Source: Echinarachnius parma (Eukaryota; Echinodermata; Echinoidea; Clypeasteroida; Echinarachniidae). Taken from it: a DNA stretch of 64,000 nucleotides. Shown here in pieces: positions 52,303-63,690 of this stretch. Under the pieces are notes generated by a model that worked only from the letters and a program-made list of their open reading frames with translations, did no database searches and was not told where the DNA came from. The stretch covers positions 1 to 64,000 of the forward strand of contig JBAMJV010011244.1 of the NCBI GenBank assembly GCA_037951105.1, in the 5' to 3' direction. A program made the translations under genes and the position numbers. Numbering within the stretch: position 1 is the first letter of the stretch; every line of letters begins with the position of its first letter.

Positions 52303-52829
52303 AAGCATAATTTCTGTCATATTTTTGTTTTAGAAACTGCATATGGACAACAGGAATATATATTTATGATGAATAAAAGATGATTGCTTAGTTTTGTATA
52401 TCACAAAATCAGTATGTGTGTTGCTTTTTAGTTTAAGAAAACTATTTGACAAAAAAATAATTATTTTGCTGCTTTGCCTTTAGTTAGTCAAAAAACTATT
52501 TGTTTAGAGTATAATTTATTCCATGCATTGCTTTTTAAAAATCGTTTAAACATGAAGGTCTCATGTAAGTTTGTTTTAAATAATTCATTATATATTTGTT
52601 TAACATGTATGTTATGTTTTTGTCAGTGAATTGTTTTATAACCAATGTTTATACAATTTTCATAAAACTGAAAAAACACTAGAAAATAAGTTGACAAATA
52701 AATAAACATTTTCTTAATAGACCTTTATTTTGTAATGTAACTTATAGTTTTTAGTAGTGTGAACAATTTAACCAAAGATATAATCATATGTTCATGTTTT
52801 TTGTTTTCCCTTCTATTTGTGTGTGTAAA
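52303..52829. other. AT-rich, no gene; candidate poly(A) signals
   Basis: AATAAA at 52372 and again near 52701 could end the transporter transcript. No exon or element is recognised. Confidence 0.3.
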
Positions 52830-52904
52830 GATCAGTTAACTGCGCCCTGAGCACCTTGGAAAAGGTGGAATTGGCGCATTAGAAGACTTCTTTATTATTA
52901 TTAT
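52830..52904 (+). mobile_element. SINE/LINE tail with (ATT)n
   Basis: GCGCCCTGAGCACCTTGGAA, GGAATTGGCGCATTAGAAGA and CTTTATTATTATTATTATT are typical of the 3' tail of tRNA-type SINEs and their partner LINEs. The body is absent. A family-3 MITE has inserted at or just after the tail. Confidence 0.5.
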
Positions 52905-53351
52905 TATTAAAGGGGACCACCAGGCAAAGAACAACACATTATTATATGTTTTGGTACCGTTTTGTGATATCAAATAGATACTCAACATTTTGCAAAGGGT
53001 TGTGTAATTCATAAACAAAGCAATTAATTTCCACCACTTACGGAACCACTACTATTTCCTGGTTCCATTTGGGCCAAGCATTCGCGAGTGCGCCAATGCT
53101 ATTCACACGTACGTTTGTAGGCAATAGAATCCCGGGCGATTCGTTCGCTCTGCACAGAGCGCTCTGGCTCTACACACATATAGTCTTCGCAATTCAGACC
53201 GCATGAACGCATGCTTTAGAATGGTGATGCGTTTTCCAATTATATATTATTTTCTGAAAACATTTTTTGTGAACTTGTTGATGGAATGGAATACTAAAGA
53301 TGTTACCTTTCTATAATAAGAATATTATTTTTGGGTGGTGGTACCCTTTAA
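52905..53351. mobile_element. TTAA MITE, family 3, long form
   Basis: Ends TTAAAGGGGACCACCAGGCA and GGGTGGTGGTACCCTTTAA as in the 28518 copy. The middle (about 52995-53215) is unrelated to that copy, while TGGTGATGCGTTTCCAATT to the right end is shared. 447 bp. Confidence 0.75.
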
Positions 53352-53787
53352 GTAGACAAATTGTATTTTTTCTGGGCGATTTCCTATTTTTGCAAAAAAA
53401 GTTTGCAGTAAGAACTATAGTGAAACAAAATATCTTAGTCATTGTGCATGTATTTATTTACATTTTGTTAAAAGTTGTATTATCATGATTATAATCACAA
53501 AGTTGATACAATTAGTTTTTTTCTGTGAGATTTCCCATTTTTGTATATATTTCAATAAGAGAAGTAAAACATTTCATACACTCTGTAGTTATCATCAAAG
53601 TGGCAACATGTACACTTTCTTTAGGACTTTTCCCATTTGTAAAGTATTTTTGTGATAAAAAATAAAGATGTATTTAAGCAAAATTGCATTCTTTGATCGT
53701 CAGATACAAAGTAAAACATATATATTTTGTAGCTAAGACACAAGAAAAGTGAGAAGAATACTATTAAATATCATACATATATTGTGG

Positions 53788-54128
53788 ATGTGGTGTGCCA
53801 AGATTGGTAGAGCGCGTGCCTTCCAATCCCGAGGTCCCGAGTTCGAACCCAGAGTATGCCCTTCACGTTTTTCCTTCAGCAAGAATATTTATCCACATTT
53901 GCTGCTCTCCACCCAGGTGTATACATGGGTACCCGGAAGGATAGCATTGTGTGCGCCCACAAGGTTGCCCTTGGCTGGAATGCTCACCAGGGAGTGGAAA
54001 ACGTGCACTTTGTGTGCTGGATTGATTGCAGAATGTATCCGATGACCGGGGTAATAATATAATTGTAATGCGCTTAGAGATGATTATCAATTGTGATAGG
54101 CGCTATATAAATCGAGGATATTATGATA
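53788..54128 (+). mobile_element. tRNA-derived SINE
   Basis: The head holds an A-box-like TTGGTAGAGCGCGTGCC and a B-box AGTTCGAACCC (about 53809-53852), spaced as in a tRNA. The body has CTGCTCTCCACCCAGGTGTA, GGGTACCCGG-AGGAT, CAGGGAGTGGAAAACGTGCA and GATGACCGGGGTAATAATAT. The tail is AATGCGCTTAGAGATGATT to GGCGCTATATAAATCGAGGA, a type shared with LINE 3' ends. Not a functional tRNA gene: the acceptor stem does not close. Confidence 0.75.
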
Positions 54129-57100
54129 AAAAGTGGTAAATTGAACCCTTTCTTCTACTTTTTTGTTGTTGTTGCATTAGTTATTAATGTGCTGTAGTAA
54201 AAAAAAATGTGTTGTGTATAACTACAGTATTGGCAATAAACCAAAAATGTGTATAATCAAAGTAGCTGAATATGTAACATGCCGACTTATCATTATTTTA
54301 TGATTAAGTAAACAAATATATTTATTTGAAATTTGTATGAAGTTTGATTATTTATTGTATGGTTGTCATGATTTTGTATTGATCAGTTATGGTGCTTTAG
54401 ATCAGTAACTAAACTACATGAAACATGCCAAAATGTCATTCCTGTAACATGTTTAGGGGGCTGCGCAAATTACTTCTTTCTTTTTTTTTGTTCGGGGGGG
54501 GGGGGGGGGGTAGGATCAGATCATGTGACTAAATGCCCAAATCTGATTGGTTCAAAGTTGCAACTTAACAATTAATTGTAACGGTTTCTGCAACAGGGCC
54601 ATTATGTTTGTCAAGATGCTACACTTCCATTTTTGTATTGTTTTAGGAAAATTATTGGGGGGGGGGGGGGGGGGAGGGGAATGGGCTCACCGTAGGACAT
54701 AAGATATTGAACATGTAAGATGAAGTAATGGATGAATAAATGCGCCTCTATGCGCTAATCTGATTGGCTCAAATGTGCATATTTTCTGACTTGCAATCAA
54801 TCACTAATCATCATTATCAACTTCTTCAATATCTTTATCAGCAGCAGCACAGAAATAATGAAAACAAAGTATATTTTTGGTTTGTTGTCTTTTTATTCAC
54901 ATCAGACCAGACACATCATAAAGAATTCGACTGAAAAAAGGAAAATTGTAATTTTCTTTTTGTCTTTGATACAAAAGGTCTCAGCATGGAATTATATTCA
55001 TTCCATGGCTTTAAACAGGCGAGAACCATTAACATATTGATATGTTAATGTATCATCAGTGGTTACATTATACAAGAAATAGTTGTTGCACAGAGAGACA
55101 ATGTCATTATGATATCGATTCTAGGGCACTACAAAGGCGAGTAATTCACATTTTTTCTATGAATGACCATTAATATAGAAAATAATGCTTCCTGGATATT
55201 GTTTTTTTTCCAACAGATTCTTAGAAGTGGCATTCTACTGGTATACTGATACATACTGTACAAGAAACAGTTGTTTTGCTACAATTAGCAGTATGTGATT
55301 ATGCTACAAACTCTTACAGCTCAAAATTAGCTTTGGACCTCTGGAATTTCACTAATGACTTCAGAGTGAATTAGAAAGAACAAATTTGGCTTTAATGAAA
55401 GCCAAATATATATATTTTCTAAATGTATAGAAAATGTAAAGCCAAATAAAGTACCTATATAGAGCCATATGTAAAGCCAAAAAGAGTACATATTTTCTTA
55501 ATGTATACAAAATGTAAATGGGAGACTAGTTGTAATATAAAGGTACATATTATTGTACAAGTGTATGTAATGTACGGTGTAGAACTTGGTTAAATATGTT
55601 TTGTATAACATCAGTTTGACATAATGTACATGTATATATAATACATATTTTGCATAATGTTTCAAAATCAAAATTCTAGCAATAATTACATGTACAACTC
55701 AAATGTATAACCTAAGGTATTGTAATATAAAAGGAAAGCATATGAAATTGATTTGTTTTTCCTACTAGAAAAACGAAATATGGTGTGTCAAAAGGTATTA
55801 AATAGTCTTATAAAAGAAAACGGTAAAGAGTTTCACTTGTAAATGTTGTACAATAATCTGCATTTTGGTTGTTTAGTTGTATTATCTGTATTTTGGTTGT
55901 TTAGTTGTATAATCTGTATTTGTGTTGTTTACTGTACAACTCAAATGTTAAACTGATGGGAGAAAAAAAAAACATAAAAATTATATTCTGATTTGTTTTT
56001 CTTTTGTTTCCATACAGATTTGTTTGAATGCCAATGGTTTTTCAGTGAAATCTCTTCCAACGTATTTTTGTTAAGTTGTATAATCAGTTTGTTTGTAGTT
56101 AACTGTTATGTAAACTCAAATGTGAAACTGAAAAGAGTAAAAACCATATTCTGATTTTTTGTTTGTCTTTGTTTCCATACAGAATATTTGTGTGCGAATG
56201 GTTTGTCAGTGAAATCTCTTCAATGGTAAAATAAACGAATCTTGCCTTGAAATGTATCTTTGTTTATTACTGTTTTTTATTCTTTCTTAGTTGTCTTACT
56301 AGTAATTCATACATACATTACAATGTCGCAGAAGCCAATTTCAGTTTTTCACCTAGCAATTGTAAACTGAAAATTTGACTCCATAAGTAAGACATTCGTG
56401 TATTTAAATTTGAAATGAATATTTTTTCAAACAGTCTGGAAAAAAATGAAAATTACAAAGTTGAGGAAAATGTAACAAAAACTAAAATCAAAATAAGAGT
56501 ACACACACTGAAACATATATCAAAATGCTAATTCTGGATCAGACAAGTGTTTCAGAATGAACCCCATATCAAAAGGAAAATTATTCACACATGTATCTTG
56601 AAAAATTATGACAAATCGTTAGGTGCCAAACCATCAAATGTACAGCAATTAAAGTAATACTAGAGAATCAAAAACACATGATATTCTGTTTGTTTGTTGT
56701 CACTGCAAGTGGAATCAAATTACAGACAGTATAAACTGTACAAATAAAGCGCTATTTGATTAGAAAGTGGAGCAGCACTGCAATTGTATCAAAATACCCA
56801 CAATTTGCCATCAAAGGAGCTCTTCTGGATCCGTTAGTGACTAATTATGGTATTTTTTTCTACTTTCTGTACAATGTAAATGTATAAACAATTTGTATAC
56901 ACTAGAGAGTGATCTAAATGTTTGCTTGTCATGATAATTAGGCTATTTGCATTATGTGCAGGTATGTTCCCTTTTATGATTACAAGTAAGATACATAGCT
57001 TCGCCTTTTCTTTATAAAACCTTTTTCTCATTCGTATTTCAAGAATATGTGAACATTTCATATCCAAAAACCGATGAAGCCAATTTTGTCATTTTTTAAA

Positions 57101-57790
57101 GATAAAAAAGATTCAATCATATTATATAAATTATTGCCTTCCAAAATTATACCGTATTGAATGGGTATATTAAGACATAGTTTTGAAGGTATGATTACAA
57201 CTGTCATATTTAGTCTTATTTTCGTTGGTTTTTTTCAGAAGTTTTAGTCGCAATTATCTCTAGTCTGAACCTCCCAGAGCTTAATTTATTGGGTTTTTTT
57301 AATATTTATTTTCAAATTAATTTACACAACATTCAGGTTTCTGTGGTCCTATCTACCTCTTTCTATTCTCAGAAACTCTTCTGAGAACTATCCACAATTT
57401 CACACAAAAAAATGTACAATTAAGACACGAAATCTGTACTACTGTCTGTTGCACTCGGAAATCTTCCATAAAATCACTACACATATTCCTATCTCTTATT
57501 ATACATATAATACAACATTTGGTTTCATGTAGATATCCTACACGACAAACATATATGTTTACATTTTGAATGAAAACAAAAACACACTAGCTTTCTCAAA
57601 TGAGCTACTGTTCATGATATTAATTTTCACAGCATAATTTCTAGACCAAAAATATATGTACACTGTTAATATCTGCACTAAAAAAGCATAGTTAGAAATA
57701 TTACAAGATTTAAGAAATATTCTCAAAAATGTACACTTTTAAAGTTCATTTTTATATAACATGAATAACTGCATGTTAGTAGTGCTTCCT
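54129..57790. other. AT-rich region without a supported gene
   Basis: Two pure G runs (about 54496-54510, 54656-54674) and a very AT-rich remainder. Near 55380-55500 AAAGCCAAAT/GTACATATTTTC units repeat loosely. Near 55925-56230 a ~164-bp unit is duplicated (see separate entry). No open frame has family signature or splice-site support. Confidence 0.5.
55925..56232 (+). repeat. 164-bp tandem pair, each with acceptor-like TTTGTTTCCATACAG
   Basis: GTA-AACTCAAATGT-AAACTG, CATATTCTGATTTTTTGTTT, TTTGTTTCCATACAG, AATGGTTT-TCAGTGAAATC and TCTCTTC recur, with GAAATCTCTTC at 56047 and 56211. Each unit has pyrimidine-rich sequence plus CAG followed by a short conserved piece, and the second is followed by AATAAA (about 56231), so the pair looks like an acceptor and terminal-exon edge in duplicate. 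No coding frame can be shown. Confidence 0.5.
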
Positions 57791-58186
57791 TTAAAGTGAT
57801 CCATTTACTTCGTAAAAATTCAACCAAAATCACTTAGAGCTTTCACACTTCTTTTTTACATTTTTGTTTGGCTTGTGGTAACAGAAGAATGAAATGGGTT
57901 CTGATTTTTCAAAATGTCTCCCTAATTATGGAGATATTTAAGATCGAATTTGAAAGCGTCTGTGGACGCTTTCAACCGTAGTCAAGGGCATCCAAATGTG
58001 GGTACTAAATCCGCCATAGTACCTGAAATCAGATACCTCATGCAAACTATCGAGATAAAACCAGACATTGATTATTCTTTTTCAATGAAAACATACATTC
58101 TCAAGAATCTTACAATGATATTGGTAAATGATTGAAGTCCCAAATATCACTTTTGGGAAGAATATTAAGTAAATGGATCACTTTAA
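57791..58186. mobile_element. TTAA MITE, family 4 (AAAGTGATCCATTTACTT ends)
   Basis: Twenty-base perfect inverted ends, TTAAAGTGATCCATTTACTT, on both sides with TTAA boundaries; 396 bp. Interior pairs such as AAATTTGAAAGCGTC and GACGCTTTCAA near 57946-57975 give an internal hairpin. The open frame at 57950 lies entirely inside it. Confidence 0.85.
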
Positions 58187-58238
58187 TGGATCAATTTACA
58201 TACAATGCTTAGGGGAAAAGATCCTAACCCCTTCATTT

Positions 58239-58330
58239 TAACCCGTTCAGGACTGGTCCCGAAATTATTTGGGCTTAGGTCTATGGAGAATACATGTTGT
58301 AGTGAAATCAGTCCGTACTGAACGGGTTAA
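58239..58330. mobile_element. 92-bp TTAA mini-element
   Basis: TTAACCCGTTCAGGACTGG at the left and CAGTCCGTACTGAACGGGTTAA at the right are inverse, with TTAA at both edges. Too short to code; a deletion derivative of some larger element. Confidence 0.7.
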
Positions 58331-58389
58331 GATTCTGAAATCCCCACAGACTTTATACATTACCCATCATGTTCCAATAAGCAACCGGT

Positions 58390-59167
58390 TTAACCCTAAC
58401 CAGGCCGGGTTATTTTGGCTATGCTATAGCCAGGGGGGGTGGATTCCACCCCCCCCCCCCCCCCCCCCCCGAGATCTCGGCCGCCAAACGCGCGGCCGCC
58501 ACAAAATTTGGCACACGGATAGTTTGCGACATAATCTACAAGATTGCATTGTTATTTTTTTGAAAAAAATAATGTTCTACCTTATTATGCAAATTTATGC
58601 AAAAATCCTCTTTTGGTCTATAAATCACTAAATATGGCTCAGAATATGCTAATCTTGTGCATGAATATTCTTTATGACCTAAATAAAAGGTTTTCAACAT
58701 TAAACATTGCGACAGCCAAAAAATTCCTTATGTATTTCTTTGTTTTTGGAATTTATTATGTATTTCTTTGTTTTTTTACTTTTGTTTTTTATTGTTTTTT
58801 TCGATGGAATAAATTATTAACCATTATTCAACAATTTTTCGCCCAAAATTAAATGATTGCAGTGATTAAAATGAAAAATAATGAAGGTTTTGTCTATTCT
58901 AGGAAAAACTCAATTTCCATAGGATTTGTACACAAATCACAAAATTTAGCGATTTTCGGGGCCGACGCTCACTTACAAAAGGTCACGTGACTTTAGAACG
59001 GTATACCCGGTCGTCGCAAATTTGGTCTCAAAAGTTGCGCAAGACTTCAATAAGAAAACTCATGAAGTCGCACGGCAATACCTGCGCGCGTTGCGGAATT
59101 ATCGCGCGAAAAGTCGAGGGGGGGGTGGATTCCACCCCCCCCCCCCCCCCCGGCCTGGTTAGGGTCA
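58390..59167. mobile_element. Element with G-run/C-run termini, copy B
   Basis: Ends TTAACCCTAACCAGGCCGGG and CCGGCCTGGTTAGGGTCAA. Inside each end, a G run, TGGATTCCA and a C run form a G:C hairpin (about 58432-58470 and 59117-59150). Related to 5282-6243 by the outer ends, the G/C hairpins and a GGTCACGTGAC block, but with a different hairpin loop, the same at both ends. Confidence 0.65.
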
Positions 59168-59744
59168 AGATACTACATGAATGACAGATGTCGATAATTG
59201 ATTTAAATTATGACAAACATGTGATGTGACATACAAAAACATAGGCGGTTCTGATATGAAAATGTCATTCTATATGATCACAAGTAAATGACCCTCATTG
59301 CCTACAGGAACCTGGTGGGCCCTGTATTAACTGTAGTAGGGAACAGGTTAACCCATTGCCTACAGGAACCTGGTGAGCCCTGTATTAACTCTTTGGGCAT
59401 TGCAAAATCTAGTAGTGAATGGATTCATGTCAAATGCGATCTTTACGAAAATTGGGATATCTAGAACGAGGACATCACGAACATGAATGGTGCTGACATA
59501 AATGTGTGCACCGTCTGTGAATTTCCAAAGTTCCTTACGATTATGGTTAATAACGCTCAAGTCCTGTCTAGACGACTGAATCATTGTAATGGATTCGTTC
59601 TAACACACCCAAGATGACCCACTTCCATAAATGTTGGGACTCCGAACCCAAACTGCACCAAGCCCAATAACAGACCAAACTGAAACCAAGACCATATTCA
59701 AGGCCTGGTATTGCTTTTCTAAAAGAGGGTTACAGACTTGGACC
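59168..59744. repeat. 68-bp tandem pair and otherwise unrecognised sequence
   Basis: TTGCCTACAGGAACCTGGTG followed by -GCCCTGTATTAACT occurs at 59289 and 59355. The remainder has no recognisable exon. The pair contains CTACAG and GGTG-GCC, but neither strand gives a convincing exon. Confidence 0.45.
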
Positions 59745-60390
59745 AACATTTTAAGGGACCTGGGCTTGTACTCTCATAGGACAATCCTTAGGGACTCACT
59801 GCTCATATGACAATGTTGTATGCAACAGAAACTGTTTAAGACCCAGTCCTACTAATTGAGGGACTTGGTCTTGTGCTCCTCTAGGACCATCCTTCGGTCT
59901 AGGCAACTTGTGTACCGTTTGTCTTAAATCTGGACCTATGTCACCTACATTTACAAACAATATATTAATAAATGGTCCAGATATATGATATAAGACTTGA
60001 CAATTTTGGGTTGAGTCCTACAAATAGAGGGACAGAGGATTGTGCTAATGTAAGACCATTTTTTGTTGTGACCAACCATATATAGCTGGTCTTGAGTTCT
60101 GGACCTACATTTTCAATTCAAAATTCTAATTAAAAGTGCTTAAAGACTAGTATTAGTCCTACAATTTGAGGGACTTGGCCCTTAGAACCATCTTTCGGGC
60201 CCGACTGCTCATATACTGCTTGTTGTATGCCACACAGCCATAAATAAAAGGGTTCAGGACCTAGTCCTACAATTTGAGGGACCTGGGCATGTGTTTCCTT
60301 AGGACCGTCCCTCGGGCCAGACTGCACATATACTGCTTGTCGTATGCCACATAGCCATAAATAAAAGGGTTCAGGACCTTGGACCTAGTC
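59745..60390 (-). repeat. Five tandem echoes of the last exon of the minus-strand gene
   Basis: The exon segment AGGGACCTGGGCTTGTGCTC and TAGGACCATCC-TCGGGCC..GCTGCTCATGTACTG (plus-strand letters, 60400-60461) recurs near 59755, 59863, 60017 (worn), 60165 and 60280. Most units keep GTCCTACAATTTGAGGGAC, the inverse of the stop-codon context. Spacing is about 110-155 bp. The copies lie 3' of the real exon on the minus strand, and their frames are broken or too diverged to encode the same peptide. Confidence 0.8.
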
Positions 60391-60522
60391 CTACAATTTG
60401 AGGGACCTGGGCTTGTGCTCCCGTAGGACCATCCGTCGGGCCTGGCTGCTCATGTACTGCTGGTCCTTGGTCTGTCCGCATGTGACCTTCCACCAATCGG
60501 TGTCCTTGTTAGTGTCAGTGGG
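60391..60522 (-). CDS. Last coding exon of an unrecognised gene
   Basis: On the minus strand: acceptor TTTGTTTCTCTGCAG, then 43 codons and TAG. The peptide starts PTDTNKDTDWWKVTCGQTKD and ends ARRMVLREHKPRSLKL. It is in phase 0 with the exon at 61303-61518. The composition (Trp pair, basic C-terminus) looks like real protein, but I do not recognise a family or domain. Confidence 0.7.
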   Translation of the reverse strand, partial: PTDTNKDTDWWKVTCGQTKDQQYMSSQARRMVLREHKPRSLKL

Positions 60523-61302
60523 CTGCAGAGAAACAAAAGTAAAAGTAAAGAGTTTGAGAAAAAAAATCAGGATAAATTAAATTAATTACAGGCGAGAGAG
60601 AGAAAATAGTAAAGTATACAGTCAAACCTGTGTATAGTGGCCACTTCCCTGTTTAGAGAGGCATTTCAGCTGCTACTTGTAAAGTATATTTCATATTATT
60701 TGTTTTCATATATTCATTAACAAAAACCAATGTCATTTTGTAGATAAAGCTTTCCATCAAATGACAACAAATATTACCTTTACAAATGATACCTTTCTGA
60801 TTTTGTATCTAGTCACTTTTTAAAATATATGATAGAGTTTAAGCAGGTTAAATTATGATTATCTTAAATTGGTGAAAATTAATGTATTTGTTTTTTCCAT
60901 GTTAAACCTTACAATAAGGCCCCCCCCCCCCCCCCCACCAAAAAAATAATAAATTGTTGCATTGGAGTAACGGGCAACCAAAAATTAGGGTAGGTAGGTA
61001 GGGATTTTTTTTTTTTGCAGGATTCGCACAAATACACACAAACAGGCACCGACACAAACACTGAAACACAAACATACACACAAACACAAAAAGCGCTGGC
61101 CAAAACCACTCGAAACGCATACTATTTTAGCGGGAAAAAAGCCATACTGTCCGCAACACTTCCGGGTTTTCGGCGCAGCAAATATCGATATACATCAAGA
61201 TATTGATCGCAATCGCAATCGGATAAAAAACAAAAACAACTTTAGGGTCGGGTGAGTTGCGCCAATTATTTTTCATGGCCTAAATTAAAAACTTTAAATT
61301 AC
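60523..61302 (-). other. Intron between the two minus-strand exons
   Basis: Contains a TGTGTATAGTGGCCACTT repeat piece (about 60620-60650), a C run (60920-60938) and an ACACAAACA-rich microsatellite (about 61022-61092). Donor GTAATT (minus strand) lies at 61301-61302 and below; the acceptor AG is at 60523-60524. Confidence 0.6.
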
Positions 61303-61518
61303 CTTGAAGTACGTGCAGCTGGCTGGCTTTGAGGGCTGCCCTTTGACCTTTGACCACATGGCTCGCCCCGCTTTCCTGACTGGCACCGGGGAGGGGGTTG
61401 TGGGAATGTTGAACGCCTCGTTGAGGGACTTGGCACTGAACACACTCGAGAGGGCCGTGTTCTGTGTCATGCAACCAATAGGGGGCGACATCAGCAGGGT
61501 AGACGCCAAGACGCTTTC
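61303..61518 (-). CDS. Internal coding exon of the same unrecognised gene
   Basis: 216 nt, phase 0 to phase 0, bounded on the minus strand by acceptor TTTTTTCACCCCAACAG and donor AAG-GTAATT. It encodes 72 residues: ESVLASTLLMSPPIGCMTQN at the start, SAKSLNEAFNIPTTPSPVPV in the middle, then a basic region ending KPASCTYFK. Ser/Pro/Lys-rich, probably low-order. GC-richer than its surroundings. Upstream exons should lie beyond 61518 on the minus strand, past the Helitron-like element. Confidence 0.7.
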
Positions 61519-61847
61519 CTGTTGGGGTGAAAAAATTGGTGGAACAATATTATTATTCATGCAGGGCTCAAAATGAGCGCAGGCCCACTGGCCCAGGACT
61601 ACAAGGCAAGAAGGTAACAGAAATAAGAAAAAGCATATAGAGCATTTTGATATGCAGCAAATTATGTTTATCTCCCCGTTCCTCCACCCCCAACAAAAAT
61701 AATGTGTGAGATACATTTCATTGTTAATCAGTGTTACAGGTGTTACAGGGTTGTCATATTCCATTATCGTTAAGGCAAGAATTACATGACTTTTCACCAC
61801 TGTCAGAAAAAGTTCTTTGACTTCTATCTTCACTTTATGTTACAAAA
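61519..61847. other. Intronic sequence with possible hAT-like repeat pieces
   Basis: CAGGGCTCAAAATGAGCGCA at 61563 and TGCAGGCCCTGTG near 63925, together with ATTCCATGACTTTTC-type blocks at 61782 and 63822-63920, suggest an older CAGGGC-ended element later split by the Helitron-like insertion. No matching target duplication was found, so this is tentative. Confidence 0.35.
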
Positions 61848-62180
61848 CTAGAAATTGCGCGCTCGGCGGGTCGCGCAGCCGAGCACATGTATCCCCCGAA
61901 CCAATTGCATTGCACTTTTGTGGGTTGTAATATTGTGAACTGAACAAGTTTGGTGGTGTACGTTGTTCTACTAGGCTGGCAGTAGCCTTTGGGCAAGGCC
62001 TCGCGCGCTGTTTGTCCTCCGAGCAGGGTCTGATTAATAGACAAGGCGATGTGCGCTTACAGCAGTGATCGCTGGACTGAGCCGCGTCAGCGGCGAGGCC
62101 TTTGCTAACTTGCGGAGCTCATTAATATTGGCATATGTAACAGGCTCTTACATTATGCAGCAGTTAAAAACAATTGCAGC

Positions 62181-63690
62181 CAAAATCAATAGGCTTCATC
62201 CTCTTTCCTTAATACACCTTCATACCAAATAAGAAAATGATCGGACAAGAACTCGGACCTGTAGAGCGTTCACATGGTAATCTTAACTATTTCTTTATAT
62301 CATGGTTATCATGGTTACCATGGCAACCAGGACTCCGCCCCACACCAAAATCAATAGGCTTCATCCTCTTTCCTTAATACACCTTCATACCAAATTAGAA
62401 AATGATCAGACAAGAACTCGGATCTATAGAGCGTTCACAAGGTAATCTTAACTATTTCTTTATATCATGGTTACCATGGCAACCAGGACTCCGCCCCACA
62501 CCAAAATCAAAAGGCTTCATCCTCTTTCCTTAATACACCTTCATACCAAATTAGAAAATGATCGGACAAGAACTCGGACCTGTAGAGCGTTCACAAGGTA
62601 ATCTTAACTATTTCTTTATATCATGGTTACCATGGCAACCAGGACTCCACCCCACACCAAAATCAATAGGCTTCATCCTCTTTCCTTAAGACACCTTCAT
62701 ACCAAATTAGAAAATGATCGGACAAGAACTCGGACCTGTAGAGCGTTCACAAGGTAATCTTAACTATTTCTTTATATCATGGTTACCATGGCAACCAGGA
62801 CTGCGCCCCACACCAAAATCTAAAGGCTTCATCCTCTTTCCTTAAGACACCTTCATACCAAATTAGAAAATGATCAGACAAGAACTCGGACCTGTAGAGC
62901 GTTCACAAGGTAATATTAACTATTTATTTATATCATGGTTACCATGGCAACCAGGACCGCGCCCCACACCAAAATCAATAGGCTTCATCCTCTTTCCTTA
63001 ATACACCTTCATACCAAATTAGAAAATGATCGGACAAGAACTCGGACCTGTAGAGCGTTCACAAGGTAATCTTAACTATTTCTTTATATCATGGTTACCA
63101 TGGCAACCAGGGCTCCGCCCCACACCAAAATCAATAGGCTTCATCCTCTTTCCTTAATACACCTTCATACCAAATTAGAAAATGATCGGACAAGAACTCG
63201 GACCTGTAGAGCGTTCACAAGGTAATCTTAACTATTTCTTTATATCATGGTTACCATGGCAACCAGGACTCCGCCCCACACCAAAATCAATAGGCTTCAT
63301 CCTCTTTCCTTAATACACCTTCATACCAAATTAGAAAATGATCGGACAAGAACTCGGACCTGTAGAGCGTTCACAAGGTAATCTTAACTATTTCTTTATA
63401 TCATGGTTACCATGGCAACCAGGACTCCGCCCCACACCAAAATCAATAGGCTTCATCCTCTTTCCTTAATACACCTTCATACCAAATTAGAAAATGATCG
63501 GACAAGAACTCGGACCTGTAGAGCGTTCACAAGGTAATCTTAACTATTTCTTTATATCATGGTTACCATGGCAACCAGGACTCCGCCCCACACCAAAATC
63601 AATAGGCTTCATCCTCTTTCCTTAATACACCTTCATACCAAATTAGAAAATGATCGGACAAGAACTCGGACCTGTAGAGCGTTCACAAGA
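62181..63690. repeat. 156-bp satellite array, about 9.6 units
   Basis: CAAAATCAATAGGCTTCATC begins units at 62181, 62346, 62502, 62658, 62814, 62970, 63126, 63282, 63438 and 63594; after the first, slightly longer and more diverged unit, the period is exactly 156 bp. Units differ by only a few bases. The last unit breaks off near 63690 into a GCGGCGGAC-rich patch. Confidence 0.95.
62314..63575. promoter_or_regulatory. Nine RFX-type X-box motifs at 156-bp spacing
   Basis: GTTACCATGGCAAC occurs at 62314, 62470, 62626, 62782, 62938, 63094, 63250, 63406 and 63562. It fits the X-box form GTNRCC-(0-3 nt)-RGYAAC bound by RFX factors, which control ciliary genes in animals. It is unchanged in all nine units although other positions vary. 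Whether it is bound is unknown; it may simply be part of the repeat. Confidence 0.6.

Noticed and set aside
53800-53875. Candidate tRNA gene
   Set aside because: A- and B-box-like motifs are present but the acceptor stem does not pair, and the segment continues into a SINE body found again at 2520.
61294-61833. 179-codon minus-strand open frame read as a single-exon protein
   Set aside because: Only 61303-61518 looks like exon, with clear acceptor and donor; the upstream part is low-quality intron sequence that happens to be open.
62181-63690. Regular repeats considered as a CRISPR array
   Set aside because: Units are contiguous 156-bp satellite repeats without unique spacers, in an animal-type genome.
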